64,000 bases of DNA from Allomuricauda sp. ARW1Y1 (GCF_013407935.1 NZ_JACBZU010000004.1:124001-188000), one strand, 5' to 3'. Counted from the stretch's first letter, positions 41,574-51,367 are shown. Notes: a model not told the origin generated them from the letters alone. Numbers and translations: made by a program.

Positions 41574-42767
41574 ATGCCAAGTATTTCGAACAAAGGGGTA
41601 CAGATGCCCGCATCGCCCATCCGTAAATTGGTGCCCTACGCCGAGGCTGCCAAAAAAAAGGGAACACATGTTATTCATCTCAATATTGGACAACCCGATA
41701 TCAAAACCCCCAAAGTGGCGCTCGATGCGGTGAGAAACCACACCATTGAAGTACTTGAATACAGTATGACCCAAGGCTCCGAGGCCTATCGCAAAAAAAT
41801 TGCGGGCTACTATGCCAAACAGGACATTTTTGTGGACTCCGAGGACATTATTGTGACCACAGGTGGTTCGGAAGCTTTGTCCTTTGCCATGGGAACCATT
41901 ATGGACAACGATGATGAAATCATCATTCCCGAACCCTTTTATGCCAACTATAACGGTTTTGCGACGGCTGCAGGTGTAAAGGTCAAACCGATTGCTTCAT
42001 CCATCGACAATAATTTTGCACTTCCCCCTATTTCAAAGTTCGAGGAGCTCATCACCCCAAAAACCAAGGCCATTCTTATCTGTAATCCGGGGAATCCTAC
42101 GGGATACCTATACAGCAGGGAAGAAATCCATCAACTGGCAGAACTAGTAAAAAAACACGACCTTTTTTTGGTGGCCGATGAAGTGTACCGCGAATTCACC
42201 TATGACGGAAGGGAGCATTACTCCATTCTCCAGGTAACGGGACTGGAGCAACACGCCATTGTAGTGGATTCCGTTTCCAAAAGATACAGCATGTGCGGAG
42301 CACGAATCGGATGTTTGATTTCGAAAAACAAAGCTGTAATCGACACAGCGATGAAATTTGCGCAGGCCCGTTTGTCCCCTCCCACCTTTGCACAGATTGC
42401 TAGTGAAGCGGCTTTGGAAACACCGCAATCCTACTTCGAGGAGGTCATTGATGAGTACGTTGCCCGAAGAAATCTATTGATTACCGAGCTCAATAAATTG
42501 GAAGGAGTAAAAGTGGCCACTCCACAGGGTGCCTTTTACTGCGTTGCCGAACTGCCCATTGCAGATGCCGACCATTTTGCCCAATGGTTGCTGGAAAGCT
42601 TTGAAGTAGACGGGAACACCGTGATGGTGGCACCGGCCGCAGGCTTTTATGCAACACCAGGCCTTGGAAAAAACCAAATAAGAATTGCCTATGTGCTCGA
42701 AAAAGAGCAACTTGTAAAGGCCGTCCAAATTTTGGGCAAGGCCTTAACCGAGTACAACAAACAGTGA
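41574..42767 (+). CDS. class I PLP-dependent aminotransferase (aspartate aminotransferase-like)
   Basis: 397 residues. HLNIGQPDIKTPKVAL is the substrate Gly loop, TTGGSEALSFAMGTI binds the PLP phosphate, ICNPGNPTGYLYSREE carries the conserved Asn, VADEVYREFTYDG the Asp/Tyr pair, and SVSKRYSMCGARIGC the Schiff-base Lys. The C-terminal Arg that binds the substrate carboxylate is in NQIRIAYVLE. Probably aspartate or prephenate aminotransferase activity. Overlaps murB by 4 nt (GTGA). Confidence 0.92.
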   Translation: MPSISNKGVQMPASPIRKLVPYAEAAKKKGTHVIHLNIGQPDIKTPKVALDAVRNHTIEVLEYSMTQGSEAYRKKIAGYYAKQDIFVDSEDIIVTTGGSEALSFAMGTIMDNDDEIIIPEPFYANYNGFATAAGVKVKPIASSIDNNFALPPISKFEELITPKTKAILICNPGNPTGYLYSREEIHQLAELVKKHDLFLVADEVYREFTYDGREHYSILQVTGLEQHAIVVDSVSKRYSMCGARIGCLISKNKAVIDTAMKFAQARLSPPTFAQIASEAALETPQSYFEEVIDEYVARRNLLITELNKLEGVKVATPQGAFYCVAELPIADADHFAQWLLESFEVDGNTVMVAPAAGFYATPGLGKNQIRIAYVLEKEQLVKAVQILGKALTEYNKQ

Positions 42768-43780
42768 ACATACAGGAAAACATATCCTTAAAAAACTACA
42801 ATACCTTTGGTATTGACGTTAAGGCACGGTTCTTTGTTGAAATAACCGGTCTGGTGCAGCTCCAGAAAGTACTGGAACTAAAGGCCTATCCCAAAAAATT
42901 CATTATTAGCGGTGGAAGCAATATGCTGCTCACCAAGGATATCGATGCCTTGGTCATGCATATTGCCCTCAAGGGTATCACGGTAGTCGAGGAGGACGAA
43001 AACAGCGTAGAGGTTAAAGTGATGGCAGGCGAAAATTGGCACGAACTGGTGCTATGGAGCTTGGAGCGAGGTTACGGCGGACTGGAAAACCTTTCGTTGA
43101 TTCCCGGTAATGTGGGAACAGCACCCATTCAGAATATAGGTGCCTATGGGGTTGAACTCAAGGATGTATTCGTGAGCTGTGCGGCCATGGATGTAACAAC
43201 CGGAGAGTTGGAAGGCTTTGATAACGAGGCCTGTGCCTTTGGATATAGGGATTCTATTTTCAAAAACGAGGCCAAGGACAAATACATCATCACCTCGGTG
43301 GTCCTAAAACTGACCAAAACGAACCATGTACTGCACACGGGATACGGCTCCATCGAGAACGAGCTCAAGGAAAAGGGCATTGTACACCCCACTATTCAGG
43401 ATATTTCGGAAGCAGTAATCGCCATCCGAAGGAGCAAACTGCCGGACCCCAAAGAAATTGGAAACAGCGGAAGTTTTTTCAAAAACCCGGTCATTTCAAA
43501 GAAGGCCTTCGACCGATTCATCAAAAAACACCCCGACGCCCCTTTTTATGAGGTCGATGACAACGGATTCAAGATACCTGCTGGTTGGCTGGTAGAGCAA
43601 TGTGGGTTTAAGGGAAAACGGTTCGGTGATGCTGGTGTGCACGACAAACAGGCCTTGGTACTGGTCAATCATGGGAATGCCACCGGGCAGGAAATCCTTG
43701 ACCTCAGCAAAAAGATTCAGGAAGAAGTATACAAGCAGTTCAAGATAAAAATACAACCGGAGGTCAACATCATAAAATAA
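42764..43780 (+). CDS. murB: UDP-N-acetylmuramate dehydrogenase
   Basis: 338 residues with a GTG start at 42764 overlapping the aminotransferase stop. FAD-binding motifs are FIISGGSNMLLTKD and LIPGNVGTAPIQNIGAYGVEL; the catalytic Ser is in GNSGSFFKNPVIS and AGWLVEQCGFKGKRFGDAGVHDKQALVLVN is the type I C-terminal domain with the catalytic Glu beyond (QPEVNII). It reduces UDP-GlcNAc-enolpyruvate to UDP-MurNAc. A hairpin at 43779-43809 follows the stop. Confidence 0.96.
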   Translation: MNIQENISLKNYNTFGIDVKARFFVEITGLVQLQKVLELKAYPKKFIISGGSNMLLTKDIDALVMHIALKGITVVEEDENSVEVKVMAGENWHELVLWSLERGYGGLENLSLIPGNVGTAPIQNIGAYGVELKDVFVSCAAMDVTTGELEGFDNEACAFGYRDSIFKNEAKDKYIITSVVLKLTKTNHVLHTGYGSIENELKEKGIVHPTIQDISEAVIAIRRSKLPDPKEIGNSGSFFKNPVISKKAFDRFIKKHPDAPFYEVDDNGFKIPAGWLVEQCGFKGKRFGDAGVHDKQALVLVNHGNATGQEILDLSKKIQEEVYKQFKIKIQPEVNIIK

Positions 43781-43809
43781 CCCTCGCATTGAAGACAATA
43801 ACGAGGGTT
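43779..43809. terminator. hairpin after murB, possible terminator
   Basis: AACCCTCG (43779-43786) pairs with CGAGGGTT (43801-43808) around a 14-nt loop. No T-run follows on the plus strand, so termination is uncertain. Confidence 0.4.
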
Positions 43810-43905
43810 ATACCAAACCAAACTAACCAAACTTATGTATATCGAAAAGGGCTGTTACCCTTTGTGTTTCCAAAATCCTACGAGACAAAAACGCTTTTTC
43901 CGTCG

Positions 43906-43913
43906 TAGCTTTG
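43906..43913 (+). promoter_or_regulatory. -7 box upstream of ECF sigma gene
   Basis: TAGCTTTG fits TAnnTTTG, 68 nt before the start codon. No TTG at the right distance was found. The 200-nt spacer holds no gene. Confidence 0.4.
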
Positions 43914-43981
43914 TCTTATATACGAGATAAATCCTATTTTAGATTTTGGGCGTTCAAAAAAAAATGCCAAAACCACCATAA

Positions 43982-44548
43982 ATGAGCACACTGATCGAGA
44001 GACATATTGTTTCGCTCCTTGCCGAGAAAGACGACAAGGCGATTTCCCTACTTTACGAAAATTATGGGGATACCTTGTTTGGTGTCGCCTTTAAAGTGGT
44101 AAAGGACGAGGATCTGGCCCAAGATGTTCTTCAAGAAAGTTTTATCAAAATTTGGAAAAAGGCAGATACCTATGATGCCTCCAAAGCAAAGCTTTTTACA
44201 TGGTTGTTTCGCATTGTTCGCAATACGGCCATCGATAAACTGCGAAGCGTCAACAATAAATCCGACAAGGAAATCCAAATCGATGTTTCGGACGTATATA
44301 ATGTTGGAGTGAAGGCCATTAACCCGGAACATCTGGACATCCAAGAAAACTTGGATAAAATTGAAGATAAGTACAGAATTGTTTTAGAGGCCCTATTTTT
44401 TGAAGGAATGACGCAGCAGGAGGCAAGTGATGAATTGGATATCCCTCTCGGCACCATAAAGTCCAGACTAAAAATCGGACTTAGGGAACTTGGAAAGATT
44501 TACGGTACCACCATGTCCTTGCTCTTTATCTTAAATCTATTGTCATGA
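43982..44548 (+). CDS. ECF RNA polymerase sigma factor (SigK-like)
   Basis: 188 residues. Region 2 is ISLLYENYGDTLFGVAFKVV, DLAQDVLQESFIKIWKKADTYD and FTWLFRIVRNTAIDKLRS; region 4 is YRIVLEALFFEGMTQQEASDELDIPLGTIKSRLKIGLREL. It overlaps an RskA-like anti-sigma factor gene by 4 nt, the arrangement of SigK/RskA-type ECF pairs. The signal released by regulated proteolysis of the anti-sigma factor is unknown. The two end residues -NLLS suggest a complete C-terminus. Confidence 0.94.
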   Translation: MSTLIERHIVSLLAEKDDKAISLLYENYGDTLFGVAFKVVKDEDLAQDVLQESFIKIWKKADTYDASKAKLFTWLFRIVRNTAIDKLRSVNNKSDKEIQIDVSDVYNVGVKAINPEHLDIQENLDKIEDKYRIVLEALFFEGMTQQEASDELDIPLGTIKSRLKIGLRELGKIYGTTMSLLFILNLLS

Positions 44549-45306
44549 AGGAGAAAGTAAAACTATTTTTGGAATCCGACATTTTGGAGAAATACCTTTT
44601 GGATGACACCACCAAGGAGGAATCCCAAAAGGCAGAACGCTATATTGCCATGTACCCCGAGGTCAGGGAAACCTACGACGAGCTTCAAAAAAATCTGGAG
44701 ACCTTCGCCAACATGTACGCGAGAAAAACTCCAGAAGGCCTGAGGGAAATTATAATGGCAAGTGCCAAGAAAGAGACCATGATCAGCAAAAGGTTCTGGC
44801 GCTATGCTGCGGCAGCAAGTATCGCCATCATGATTCTTACTGGATCTTCCATCTTCTTCTGGAACCAAAACAAAACCCTGCAAGAGGAAAACACCATGGT
44901 GACGAACCAAATCAAGTATTTGGAAAACAATATGAAGGACCAATTGGCCGATATGAGGAACCAATTTATTGTCCTGAACAACCCGGCCACCAAAAAATAT
45001 GCCGTGAGAGGTGAACGCGAAGCCAAGGAACTAAAGGCCATAGCATATATAAATCCGGTAAAAAAACTTTCCTACATCAATGTGAGCAATGTGCCAGAGC
45101 TTCCCGAGAACAAGTGCTTCCAGATGTGGGCCGAGGTGAACGGTGAGTTGGTCAACTTGGGCGTAATCAAAAATTTTGATGAAAAGGACAAACTCCTTGC
45201 CCTACCCTACGCAGACAATGCCGTAGGCTATATCACCATTGAGCCAGAAGGTGGAAACACCACGCCATCGGTGGACAACATTGTGGCGAACATCAAATAC
45301 AACTAA
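44545..45306 (+). CDS. membrane anti-sigma factor, RskA-like
   Basis: 253 residues. The cytosolic N-terminal part (1-82) begins with FLESDILEKYLLDDTTKEES, an anti-sigma-type helix region without a zinc HxxxCxxC motif. One membrane helix covers about residues 86-106 (WRYAAAASIAIMILTGSS). A coiled coil (108-140) leads to the RskA C-terminal domain: NVPELPENKCFQMWAEVNGE, and GYITIEPEGGNTTPS. It should hold the upstream sigma factor inactive at the inner membrane. Translationally coupled to it. Confidence 0.9.
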   Translation: MKEKVKLFLESDILEKYLLDDTTKEESQKAERYIAMYPEVRETYDELQKNLETFANMYARKTPEGLREIIMASAKKETMISKRFWRYAAAASIAIMILTGSSIFFWNQNKTLQEENTMVTNQIKYLENNMKDQLADMRNQFIVLNNPATKKYAVRGEREAKELKAIAYINPVKKLSYINVSNVPELPENKCFQMWAEVNGELVNLGVIKNFDEKDKLLALPYADNAVGYITIEPEGGNTTPSVDNIVANIKYN

Positions 45307-45336
45307 GCCAAAGGGCTAAAGAAACTCTAAATCCGC

Positions 45337-45365
45337 TTGTCTTAATTAGCTATTTTGTACCTTTG
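45337..45365 (+). promoter_or_regulatory. promoter of small membrane protein gene
   Basis: TTG (45337-45339), an 18-nt spacer and TACCTTTG (45358-45365). It lies 15 nt before the ATG at 45381 and shows that 45363 is not a start codon. Confidence 0.65.
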
Positions 45366-45380
45366 TGCAAAAGATGGATT

Positions 45381-45590
45381 ATGAAGTTAGTATTGGTTAC
45401 CATTGGACTTTTAGCACTTGCTTTTGCAGGTATCGCCATTAAGATTTGGGGTAAAAAAGACGGAGAATTTGCCGGAACCTGTGCAAGTCAAAGCCCTTTT
45501 TTGAACAAAGATGGAGAAGCATGTGGATTTTGCGGAAAACTTCCCGAGGAGCAGGACTGCAAAAAAGATACGGTGACCCAGACCCAATAA
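45381..45590 (+). CDS. small four-cysteine membrane-anchored protein
   Basis: 69 residues from the ATG at 45381. An N-terminal hydrophobic helix (residues 2-22, MKLVLVTIGLLALAFAGIAI) is followed by a short hydrophilic tail with four Cys at 34, 48, 51 and 60 (CX13CX2CX8C), the central part being GEACGFCGK. I do not know the family name; similar 'membrane or secreted' proteins exist in Flavobacteriaceae. The Cys pattern could bind a metal or form disulfides. It lies 33 nt upstream of a sigma factor gene and may be cotranscribed with it. Confidence 0.8.
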   Translation: MKLVLVTIGLLALAFAGIAIKIWGKKDGEFAGTCASQSPFLNKDGEACGFCGKLPEEQDCKKDTVTQTQ

Positions 45591-45623
45591 TCCCCATCCG
45601 TACAAAGAGACAAGATTCATTTT

Positions 45624-46184
45624 TTGGAAAAAACCGAGGATTCCATTCAGGAGATTATCCAAAAGGCAAAAGAAGGAAACCAAATTGCCTTTAGCAACCT
45701 CGTTGATACTTTTTGGAACGATGTTTACGGCTTTCAAATGCTTCGCACCAAAAATGAGAACGATGCGGAGGACATCACTATTCGCACATTTTCCAGAGCT
45801 TTTGACAAAATTGACACCTACGACGAGAACTACGAATTTAAGACGTGGCTCATCACCATTTCCAAAAACTTACATGTAGACCTTCTTCGAAAGCGCAAGA
45901 GAAGCCTGATCAACGACATGGAATCCCGTGGAGATGAGGTAAAAAAGGTCTTGGACGAAACCCCATCCGTCGAGGATCGACTCATCACGGAACAAAACCT
46001 GGCCAACCTGCTAAGGGACATCAAAAAACTAAAACCGCACTATCAAGAGGTCATCAACCTAAGGTACTTTCACGAAATGAGCTATGCCGATATCGCCAAA
46101 GAACTCAATGAACCCGTTAATAATGTGAAAGTGAAACTGCTCCGGGCCAAAAAGCTGTTGGCCGAAATCATCAAAAAAAAGTGA
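45624..46184 (+). CDS. sigma-70 family RNA polymerase sigma factor (ECF)
   Basis: 186 residues with a TTG start at 45624. Region 2: IAFSNLVDTFWNDVYGFQML, NENDAEDITIRTFSRAFDKID, FKTWLITISKNLHVDLLRKRKR; region 4: HYQEVINLRYFHEMSYADIAKELNEPVNNVKVKLLRAKKLL, with a Bacteroidota-type sequence. No anti-sigma factor gene is adjacent; the only linked gene is the four-Cys membrane protein upstream. The target regulon is unknown. Confidence 0.92.
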   Translation: MEKTEDSIQEIIQKAKEGNQIAFSNLVDTFWNDVYGFQMLRTKNENDAEDITIRTFSRAFDKIDTYDENYEFKTWLITISKNLHVDLLRKRKRSLINDMESRGDEVKKVLDETPSVEDRLITEQNLANLLRDIKKLKPHYQEVINLRYFHEMSYADIAKELNEPVNNVKVKLLRAKKLLAEIIKKK

Positions 46185-46220
46185 CCCCTTCACCACTATT
46201 AAGTTTCCTCACCAGTTTCG

Positions 46221-46228
46221 TATCTTTG
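46221..46228 (+). promoter_or_regulatory. -7 box of lipA promoter
   Basis: TATCTTTG fits TAnnTTTG and lies 18 nt before the lipA ATG; a -33 TTG is not clear. Confidence 0.5.
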
Positions 46229-46246
46229 TAAACCAAAATTAATCGT

Positions 46247-47122
46247 ATGAGCACAAGCGTAGCAGAAAACGTTCATCCACCTAAAGGAAAACCAAAATGG
46301 CTTAGGGTAAAATTGCCCACAGGCAAGAAGTACACCCAGCTTAGGGGACTTGTGGACAAGTACAATCTGCATACCATCTGTACCTCAGGCAGCTGCCCAA
46401 ATATGGGCGAATGTTGGGGAGAGGGTACGGCCACCTTTATGATTTTGGGGAATATCTGTACGCGTTCTTGCGGCTTTTGTGGGGTAAAAACAGGCCGTCC
46501 GGAAACCGTGGACTGGGCAGAACCCGAAAAAGTGGCCCGTTCCATAAAAATCATGCAGATCAAACATGCGGTGCTCACCTCCGTAGACCGGGATGATTTG
46601 AAGGATATGGGTTCGATCATTTGGGCGGAGACCGTAAAGGCCGTGCGACGAATGAATCCCGATACCACCATGGAAACTTTGATTCCTGATTTCCAAGGCA
46701 TTTCTACCCATTTGGACCGAATCCTTAAAGTGGCTCCAGAGGTGATTTCCCACAACATGGAAACCGTGAAAAGGCTGACCCGTGAGGTCCGAATCCAAGC
46801 CAAATACGAAAGAAGCTTGGAAGTACTGGACTATTTGAAGAAAAACGGTGCCAATAGAACCAAGTCTGGAATTATGCTCGGTTTGGGAGAAGAAGAGCAC
46901 GAGGTCATCGCAACCATGGAAGACCTGCGAAAGGCCAATGTGGATGTAGTAACGATTGGGCAATATTTGCAACCATCAAAAAAACACCTGCCCGTAAAAC
47001 AGTTTATTTTACCGGAACAGTTTAAAAAATATGAGGAAATAGGCTTGGAAATGGGCTTTAGACACGTAGAGAGCGGAGCCTTGGTGCGATCCTCCTACAA
47101 AGCACACAAGCACATCCACTAG
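46247..47122 (+). CDS. lipA: lipoyl synthase
   Basis: 291 residues. The auxiliary cluster Cys are in [18 protein letters not shown] and the radical-SAM cluster in [13 protein letters not shown]; the final RSSY motif ([11 protein letters not shown]) supplies the serine ligand. [16 protein letters not shown] and ETLIPDFQG are typical. It inserts two sulfurs into octanoyl groups of lipoyl domains. It precedes gap by 20 nt and may be cotranscribed. Confidence 0.98.
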   Translation: MSTSVAENVHPPKGKPKWLRVKLPTGKKYTQLRGLVDKYNLHTICTSGSCPNMGECWGEGTATFMILGNICTRSCGFCGVKTGRPETVDWAEPEKVARSIKIMQIKHAVLTSVDRDDLKDMGSIIWAETVKAVRRMNPDTTMETLIPDFQGISTHLDRILKVAPEVISHNMETVKRLTREVRIQAKYERSLEVLDYLKKNGANRTKSGIMLGLGEEEHEVIATMEDLRKANVDVVTIGQYLQPSKKHLPVKQFILPEQFKKYEEIGLEMGFRHVESGALVRSSYKAHKHIH

Positions 47123-47142
47123 CCCATCCGCCTCCCCCGCCT

Positions 47143-48153
47143 ATGAAAAACATTACGGTTGGAATAAATGGCTTTGGGCGCATTGGGAGAACCCTATTCA
47201 GGCTCCTGCGGCAGCATCCAAATATACAGGTAGTCGCCATCAACGACATGGCGAATGCCGAAACCTTGTCACATCTGCTCAAATATGACAGCATACATGG
47301 GGTACTGAATACCGATGTAACCTACAAGGGCAACCATATTTTAGTGGATAATAAGGAAATTCCTGTGCTCAACCACCATCATCCCAAAGAAATCGACTGG
47401 AAATCACATGGTGTGGATATTGTGGTGGAATCCACAGGAAAGTTCAAGACCCGAGAGGACTTGGGTCACCATTTAAAAAATGGAGCCAAAAAAGTGATTC
47501 TCTCCGTACCACCGATGGACGATTCCATTAAAATGGTGGTATTGGGCGTAAACGAAAAAATTATAGCTCCAGACGACGATATTATATCCAACGCCTCTTG
47601 TACTACCAACAATGCCGCTCCCATGATCAAAATCATAAATGAGCTATGCGGCATAGAACAGGCCTACATCACCACAGTACACTCTTACACTTCGGACCAA
47701 AGTTTGCACGATAGCCCGCACCGCGACCTAAGACGGTCAAGAGCGGCAGGACAATCCATAATCCCTACCACCACAGGAGCCGCAAAGGCCCTTACCAGTA
47801 TTTTCCCCGAGCTGTCTGATGTGATAGGCGGATGCGGAATAAGGGTCCCGGTTCCCAACGGCTCCTTGACCGACATTACCTTTAATGTGGTCCAAGAAAC
47901 CTCTATTGAAGAAATAAATGCTACCTTTAAGGAGCAAGCGGAAAGTACCCTAAAAGGCATACTCAACTATACCGAAGACCCTATTGTTTCTATCGATATA
48001 AACAATAGTTGTCACTCTTGTACGTTTGATTCTTTGATGACATCGGTGATCGGCAAAATGGTAAAGATCATTGGATGGTACGATAACGAGACTGGATATT
48101 GTTCCAGGATTATTGATTTAATAGATTTGCTCATAAAGAAAAACTACGTTTGA
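47143..48153 (+). CDS. gap: glyceraldehyde-3-phosphate dehydrogenase, type I
   Basis: 336 residues. The NAD-binding start is VGINGFGRIGRTLFRLL; the catalytic Cys is in ISNASCTTNNAAPMIKI; the partner His is in TTVHSYTSDQSLHD; the phosphate site is TTTGAAKAL. WYDNETGYCSRIIDLIDLL ends it. Many Bacteroidota carry two GAPDH paralogues, so this may be the second one. The final codons overlap the hybrid kinase start (TTGA). Confidence 0.95.
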   Translation: MKNITVGINGFGRIGRTLFRLLRQHPNIQVVAINDMANAETLSHLLKYDSIHGVLNTDVTYKGNHILVDNKEIPVLNHHHPKEIDWKSHGVDIVVESTGKFKTREDLGHHLKNGAKKVILSVPPMDDSIKMVVLGVNEKIIAPDDDIISNASCTTNNAAPMIKIINELCGIEQAYITTVHSYTSDQSLHDSPHRDLRRSRAAGQSIIPTTTGAAKALTSIFPELSDVIGGCGIRVPVPNGSLTDITFNVVQETSIEEINATFKEQAESTLKGILNYTEDPIVSIDINNSCHSCTFDSLMTSVIGKMVKIIGWYDNETGYCSRIIDLIDLLIKKNYV

Positions 48154-50372
48154 TTTCAACCTTGGCCAACAAAAGGATAAGCGTTACCACGCTACTTCTA
48201 CTGTGCATTTGGTTTTGCACACAGCCTTTTTATGCCCAAAGTATTGGTAATTCAGCATCCGGCGTGAAGACCATTTTCGACGATTTTATGAAGTATCGTC
48301 ACGAAAACAATGTAGAAAAAGCACTGGAAACCCTCAGCGAAGCTGCCAATATTGCCGAAAGTAACGAAGACTCCAAGTTGTTGCTGGACACCTATCATCA
48401 GTACGCCCGCCTTTTTTTGGAAGAAGGAGACCCAGAAACGGCCATATTTTACTGGGATAGGGCAAGTATTCTGCTCAAGGACACCTCTTATTCCTATGGA
48501 GAGGCATTCCACTTGTATTTGGATGCCGCACTTCGCTATGGCGAGGGAAACAATTTTCAGGCGTTAAAACAACTTGAGGAGTCAAGAAAAGTAAGTAACA
48601 ACCGAAACCTCACCAACAATATTTTATTGCTGGAAGCACGAATCTATTCCAACATCGAAAAATATGATGATGCGGTCAAAAACTTACATGCCCTAATTGT
48701 CAACTCAGATGAAGAGGAAAGGGCCTATTTGGCCACGATGGCCAATCTGGAACTGGCCAAGATCAGTGTGACCTTAAATGACCTTGATGAAGGAATCATC
48801 CATTCCAAGGCCGCCTTGGAACTGGCCCAAAAACATGGCTACTCCAAAGAAATCAAAAACGCCTACGAGCAATTGTCCAATATCTACGAAAAAAAGGGGA
48901 ACTACGGGGAATCCTTGGTCTACACAAAGGCGTTGGCAAAACTGAAGGACTCCGTTTTCAATATCGAAAAGGCAAAATTGGATGCAGATACTGCGGATAA
49001 GGTCCGTTTCGACCACCAAATGAACGAACTCAACAAACTGCAGGCCAAAAACGAGGAGCTGAGCGAGTCCAAAAACCGCTCTGAGATAACAGCGATATTA
49101 ACCTCTGCTTTTTTGACAATCATTTCCCTATTGGCCGTTTCGCTCTTTAGGAACAACCAAATCAAGTTAAAGACCAACGACCTGCTTTATACCAAGAACA
49201 AGGAATTAGAGTTGGCGAGAGATGCAGCTGTATCGGCCATGGAAGCCAAGACCAACTTTTTGTCCACGGTAACGCACGAACTTCGAACACCACTCTACGC
49301 CGTAACAGGGCTTACGCACCTGTTGTTGGAAGAAAATCCTTCGGAACACCAAAAAGAACATCTGAAGTCGCTCAAGTTTTCAGGGGAATACCTGCTGAAT
49401 TTTATCAACGACATTTTACAGATCAACAAGATTGATGCAGAAAAATTGGAACCGCTCAATATTGAGTTTAAACTGCACAAAGTGCTCGAAGATGTAGTGG
49501 AATCGCTGCAACAGAATGCCAATGAAAAGAAGACAGAGCTTATTTTGGATTATGACCCCACCATTCCAAAAAAGTTGATGGGCGACCCCATCAAGCTATC
49601 ACAAATCTTCATGAATCTTGTTGGGAACGCATTAAAGTTCACGAAAAATGGTAAGGTGGAAGTCATTGCCAAAATGCTGAAAAAAGATGAGGACCAAGTA
49701 AAATTATATTTTGAGGTCCGCGACAACGGAATAGGTATTTCGGAAGACCAACAGAAAAATATCTTTGAAAGTTTTGAGCAGGGATCTATTCAGATCAACA
49801 GGGAATACGGTGGAACAGGGCTCGGCCTAACCATTGTTAAAAGCCTATTGGGACTGTTCGGCACTACCATCCAATTGGAAAGTGAACTGGGCCATGGAAG
49901 CTCATTCTATTTTGAGCTGGATGTGGATTACGAGGCCAAGGAAGGCGAAGAGGTCCCATTTGAACTGAATGTTGAGGAATTCCAATTTAAGGGACTGCAT
50001 GTATTGGTCGTGGAAGACAATAAAATCAATCAGGTAATCACCAAAAAAATGCTCACCAAAAAAGAGATTACCTGCGACATTGCCAACAATGGTAACGAAG
50101 CCATTGATATGGCAAAAAATAACACCTACGATGCCATTCTGATGGACATCCACATGCCCGGCATCAGCGGTGAGGAGGCTACGCGACAAATACGCAAGTT
50201 CGATAAAAACATTCCTATAATTGCCTTGACCGCCATTTCTTTGGATGATAGTTTGGATAGTTTTTATGAAGCTGGTTGCAACGACGTGGTCACCAAACCC
50301 TTTAAGCCAGAAGTGTTCTATCAAAAAATTGGGGAAAACATTTTTAGAAGCAAAATGGAAGGTTCTGTTTAG
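48150..50372 (+). CDS. TPR-containing hybrid sensor histidine kinase/response regulator
   Basis: 740 residues with a TTG start at 48150 overlapping the gap stop. A signal peptide (LLLLCIWFCTQPFYAQ) directs residues about 30-300, with TPR-like repeats, to the periplasm. A coiled coil and membrane helix (about 308-328) follow. The H-box FLSTVTHELRTPLYAVTG has His376, the ATPase domain NLVGNALKFTKNG and GTGLGLTIVKSLL. The receiver domain (residues about 615-730) has phospho-acceptor Asp666 in ILMDIHMPGISGEE. No DNA-binding domain. Overlaps convergent lpxK by 4 nt. Confidence 0.93.
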   Translation: MISTLANKRISVTTLLLLCIWFCTQPFYAQSIGNSASGVKTIFDDFMKYRHENNVEKALETLSEAANIAESNEDSKLLLDTYHQYARLFLEEGDPETAIFYWDRASILLKDTSYSYGEAFHLYLDAALRYGEGNNFQALKQLEESRKVSNNRNLTNNILLLEARIYSNIEKYDDAVKNLHALIVNSDEEERAYLATMANLELAKISVTLNDLDEGIIHSKAALELAQKHGYSKEIKNAYEQLSNIYEKKGNYGESLVYTKALAKLKDSVFNIEKAKLDADTADKVRFDHQMNELNKLQAKNEELSESKNRSEITAILTSAFLTIISLLAVSLFRNNQIKLKTNDLLYTKNKELELARDAAVSAMEAKTNFLSTVTHELRTPLYAVTGLTHLLLEENPSEHQKEHLKSLKFSGEYLLNFINDILQINKIDAEKLEPLNIEFKLHKVLEDVVESLQQNANEKKTELILDYDPTIPKKLMGDPIKLSQIFMNLVGNALKFTKNGKVEVIAKMLKKDEDQVKLYFEVRDNGIGISEDQQKNIFESFEQGSIQINREYGGTGLGLTIVKSLLGLFGTTIQLESELGHGSSFYFELDVDYEAKEGEEVPFELNVEEFQFKGLHVLVVEDNKINQVITKKMLTKKEITCDIANNGNEAIDMAKNNTYDAILMDIHMPGISGEEATRQIRKFDKNIPIIALTAISLDDSLDSFYEAGCNDVVTKPFKPEVFYQKIGENIFRSKMEGSV

Positions 50373-51367
50373 AGCAATGCTCGAACAGCATTCGCCAAAT
50401 AAGCTTCATCTTCGGAAGAAAAACTATGGGCCACTTCCAAATAATATAGATTTTCTGCTTTGCCCTGCAAGCGGACAAAATCCTTTTCCGTGGTCACAAT
50501 CAACTCGCTACCCTTAAAACCTTCAATCTCCCTCTCCGTAAATGGGTGGTGGTCTCCAAATTTAAAATGATTGAAATCCAACCCTTGCGACTTTAAAAAC
50601 TGAACCAACGGGCCAGGTTCGGCTATTCCTGTGACCAAAGCAAACTTTTTGTTCTTGAGATGGGACAATGGAATCTTTTTTTGGCCACCGTCGGATACAA
50701 CATCTTTATAGGCAAAAGCTGCGAACAATACCTTCTGATCCGCATTTGGTTTTAGTTTTGCAACCATGTCCATCCTATCTTTTTCCGAAAGTTTATCAGG
50801 ACATTTGGTTACAATGATTACATCTGCTCGTTTACCTTCCCTTTTGGAATCCCGCAAATCCCCAGTGGGCAAATACCAATCATCCCTATAAGGCTTTTGA
50901 TAGGTAGTGAGCAAAATGGAAAAGGTCGGTTTTACCTTTCTATGCTGAAAGGCGTCATCCAAAACAATCATATCCGGTCGGACCAAACGCTCCAATTGTT
51001 CAATACCGTTGCGCCTATCAGCATCCACCGCGATAGGAACTTCGGGAAATTTTTGATGGATTTGGTAAGGTTCGTCTCCAAGCTCCAACACCGTACTTCT
51101 TGGCCCGGCCAAATAAAACCCCTTTGACTTTCGCTTGTATCCCCGGCTGAGAACGGCTACACGATGATTGGACAGCAATCTCAATACATATTCTGTCATT
51201 GGTGTTTTGCCCGTACCGCCCACACTCAAATTCCCCACACAAATGGTGGGTGTACCGTATGATTTGGATGATAACATACCCACATCATACAAATAGTTCC
51301 TCAAGTAAACGACCGCGGCATATACCAACGAAATGGGGAACGCTATTTTCCGGAGTAATGGAAGCAT
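50369..51367 (-). CDS. lpxK: tetraacyldisaccharide 4'-kinase
   Basis: 332 residues. One N-terminal membrane segment (about 10-26). Walker A is VGNLSVGGTGKTPMTEYV, VLSRGYKRKSKGFYLAG the LpxK signature, DMIVLDDAFQHRKVKP the Asp-rich Walker B-like motif. The C-terminal half has FALVTGIAEPGP and TTEKDFVRL. It phosphorylates the lipid A disaccharide at the inner membrane, so the organism makes LPS or related lipid A. Divergent from the Nif3-like gene. Confidence 0.95.
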   Translation of the reverse strand: MLPLLRKIAFPISLVYAAVVYLRNYLYDVGMLSSKSYGTPTICVGNLSVGGTGKTPMTEYVLRLLSNHRVAVLSRGYKRKSKGFYLAGPRSTVLELGDEPYQIHQKFPEVPIAVDADRRNGIEQLERLVRPDMIVLDDAFQHRKVKPTFSILLTTYQKPYRDDWYLPTGDLRDSKREGKRADVIIVTKCPDKLSEKDRMDMVAKLKPNADQKVLFAAFAYKDVVSDGGQKKIPLSHLKNKKFALVTGIAEPGPLVQFLKSQGLDFNHFKFGDHHPFTEREIEGFKGSELIVTTEKDFVRLQGKAENLYYLEVAHSFSSEDEAYLANAVRALL

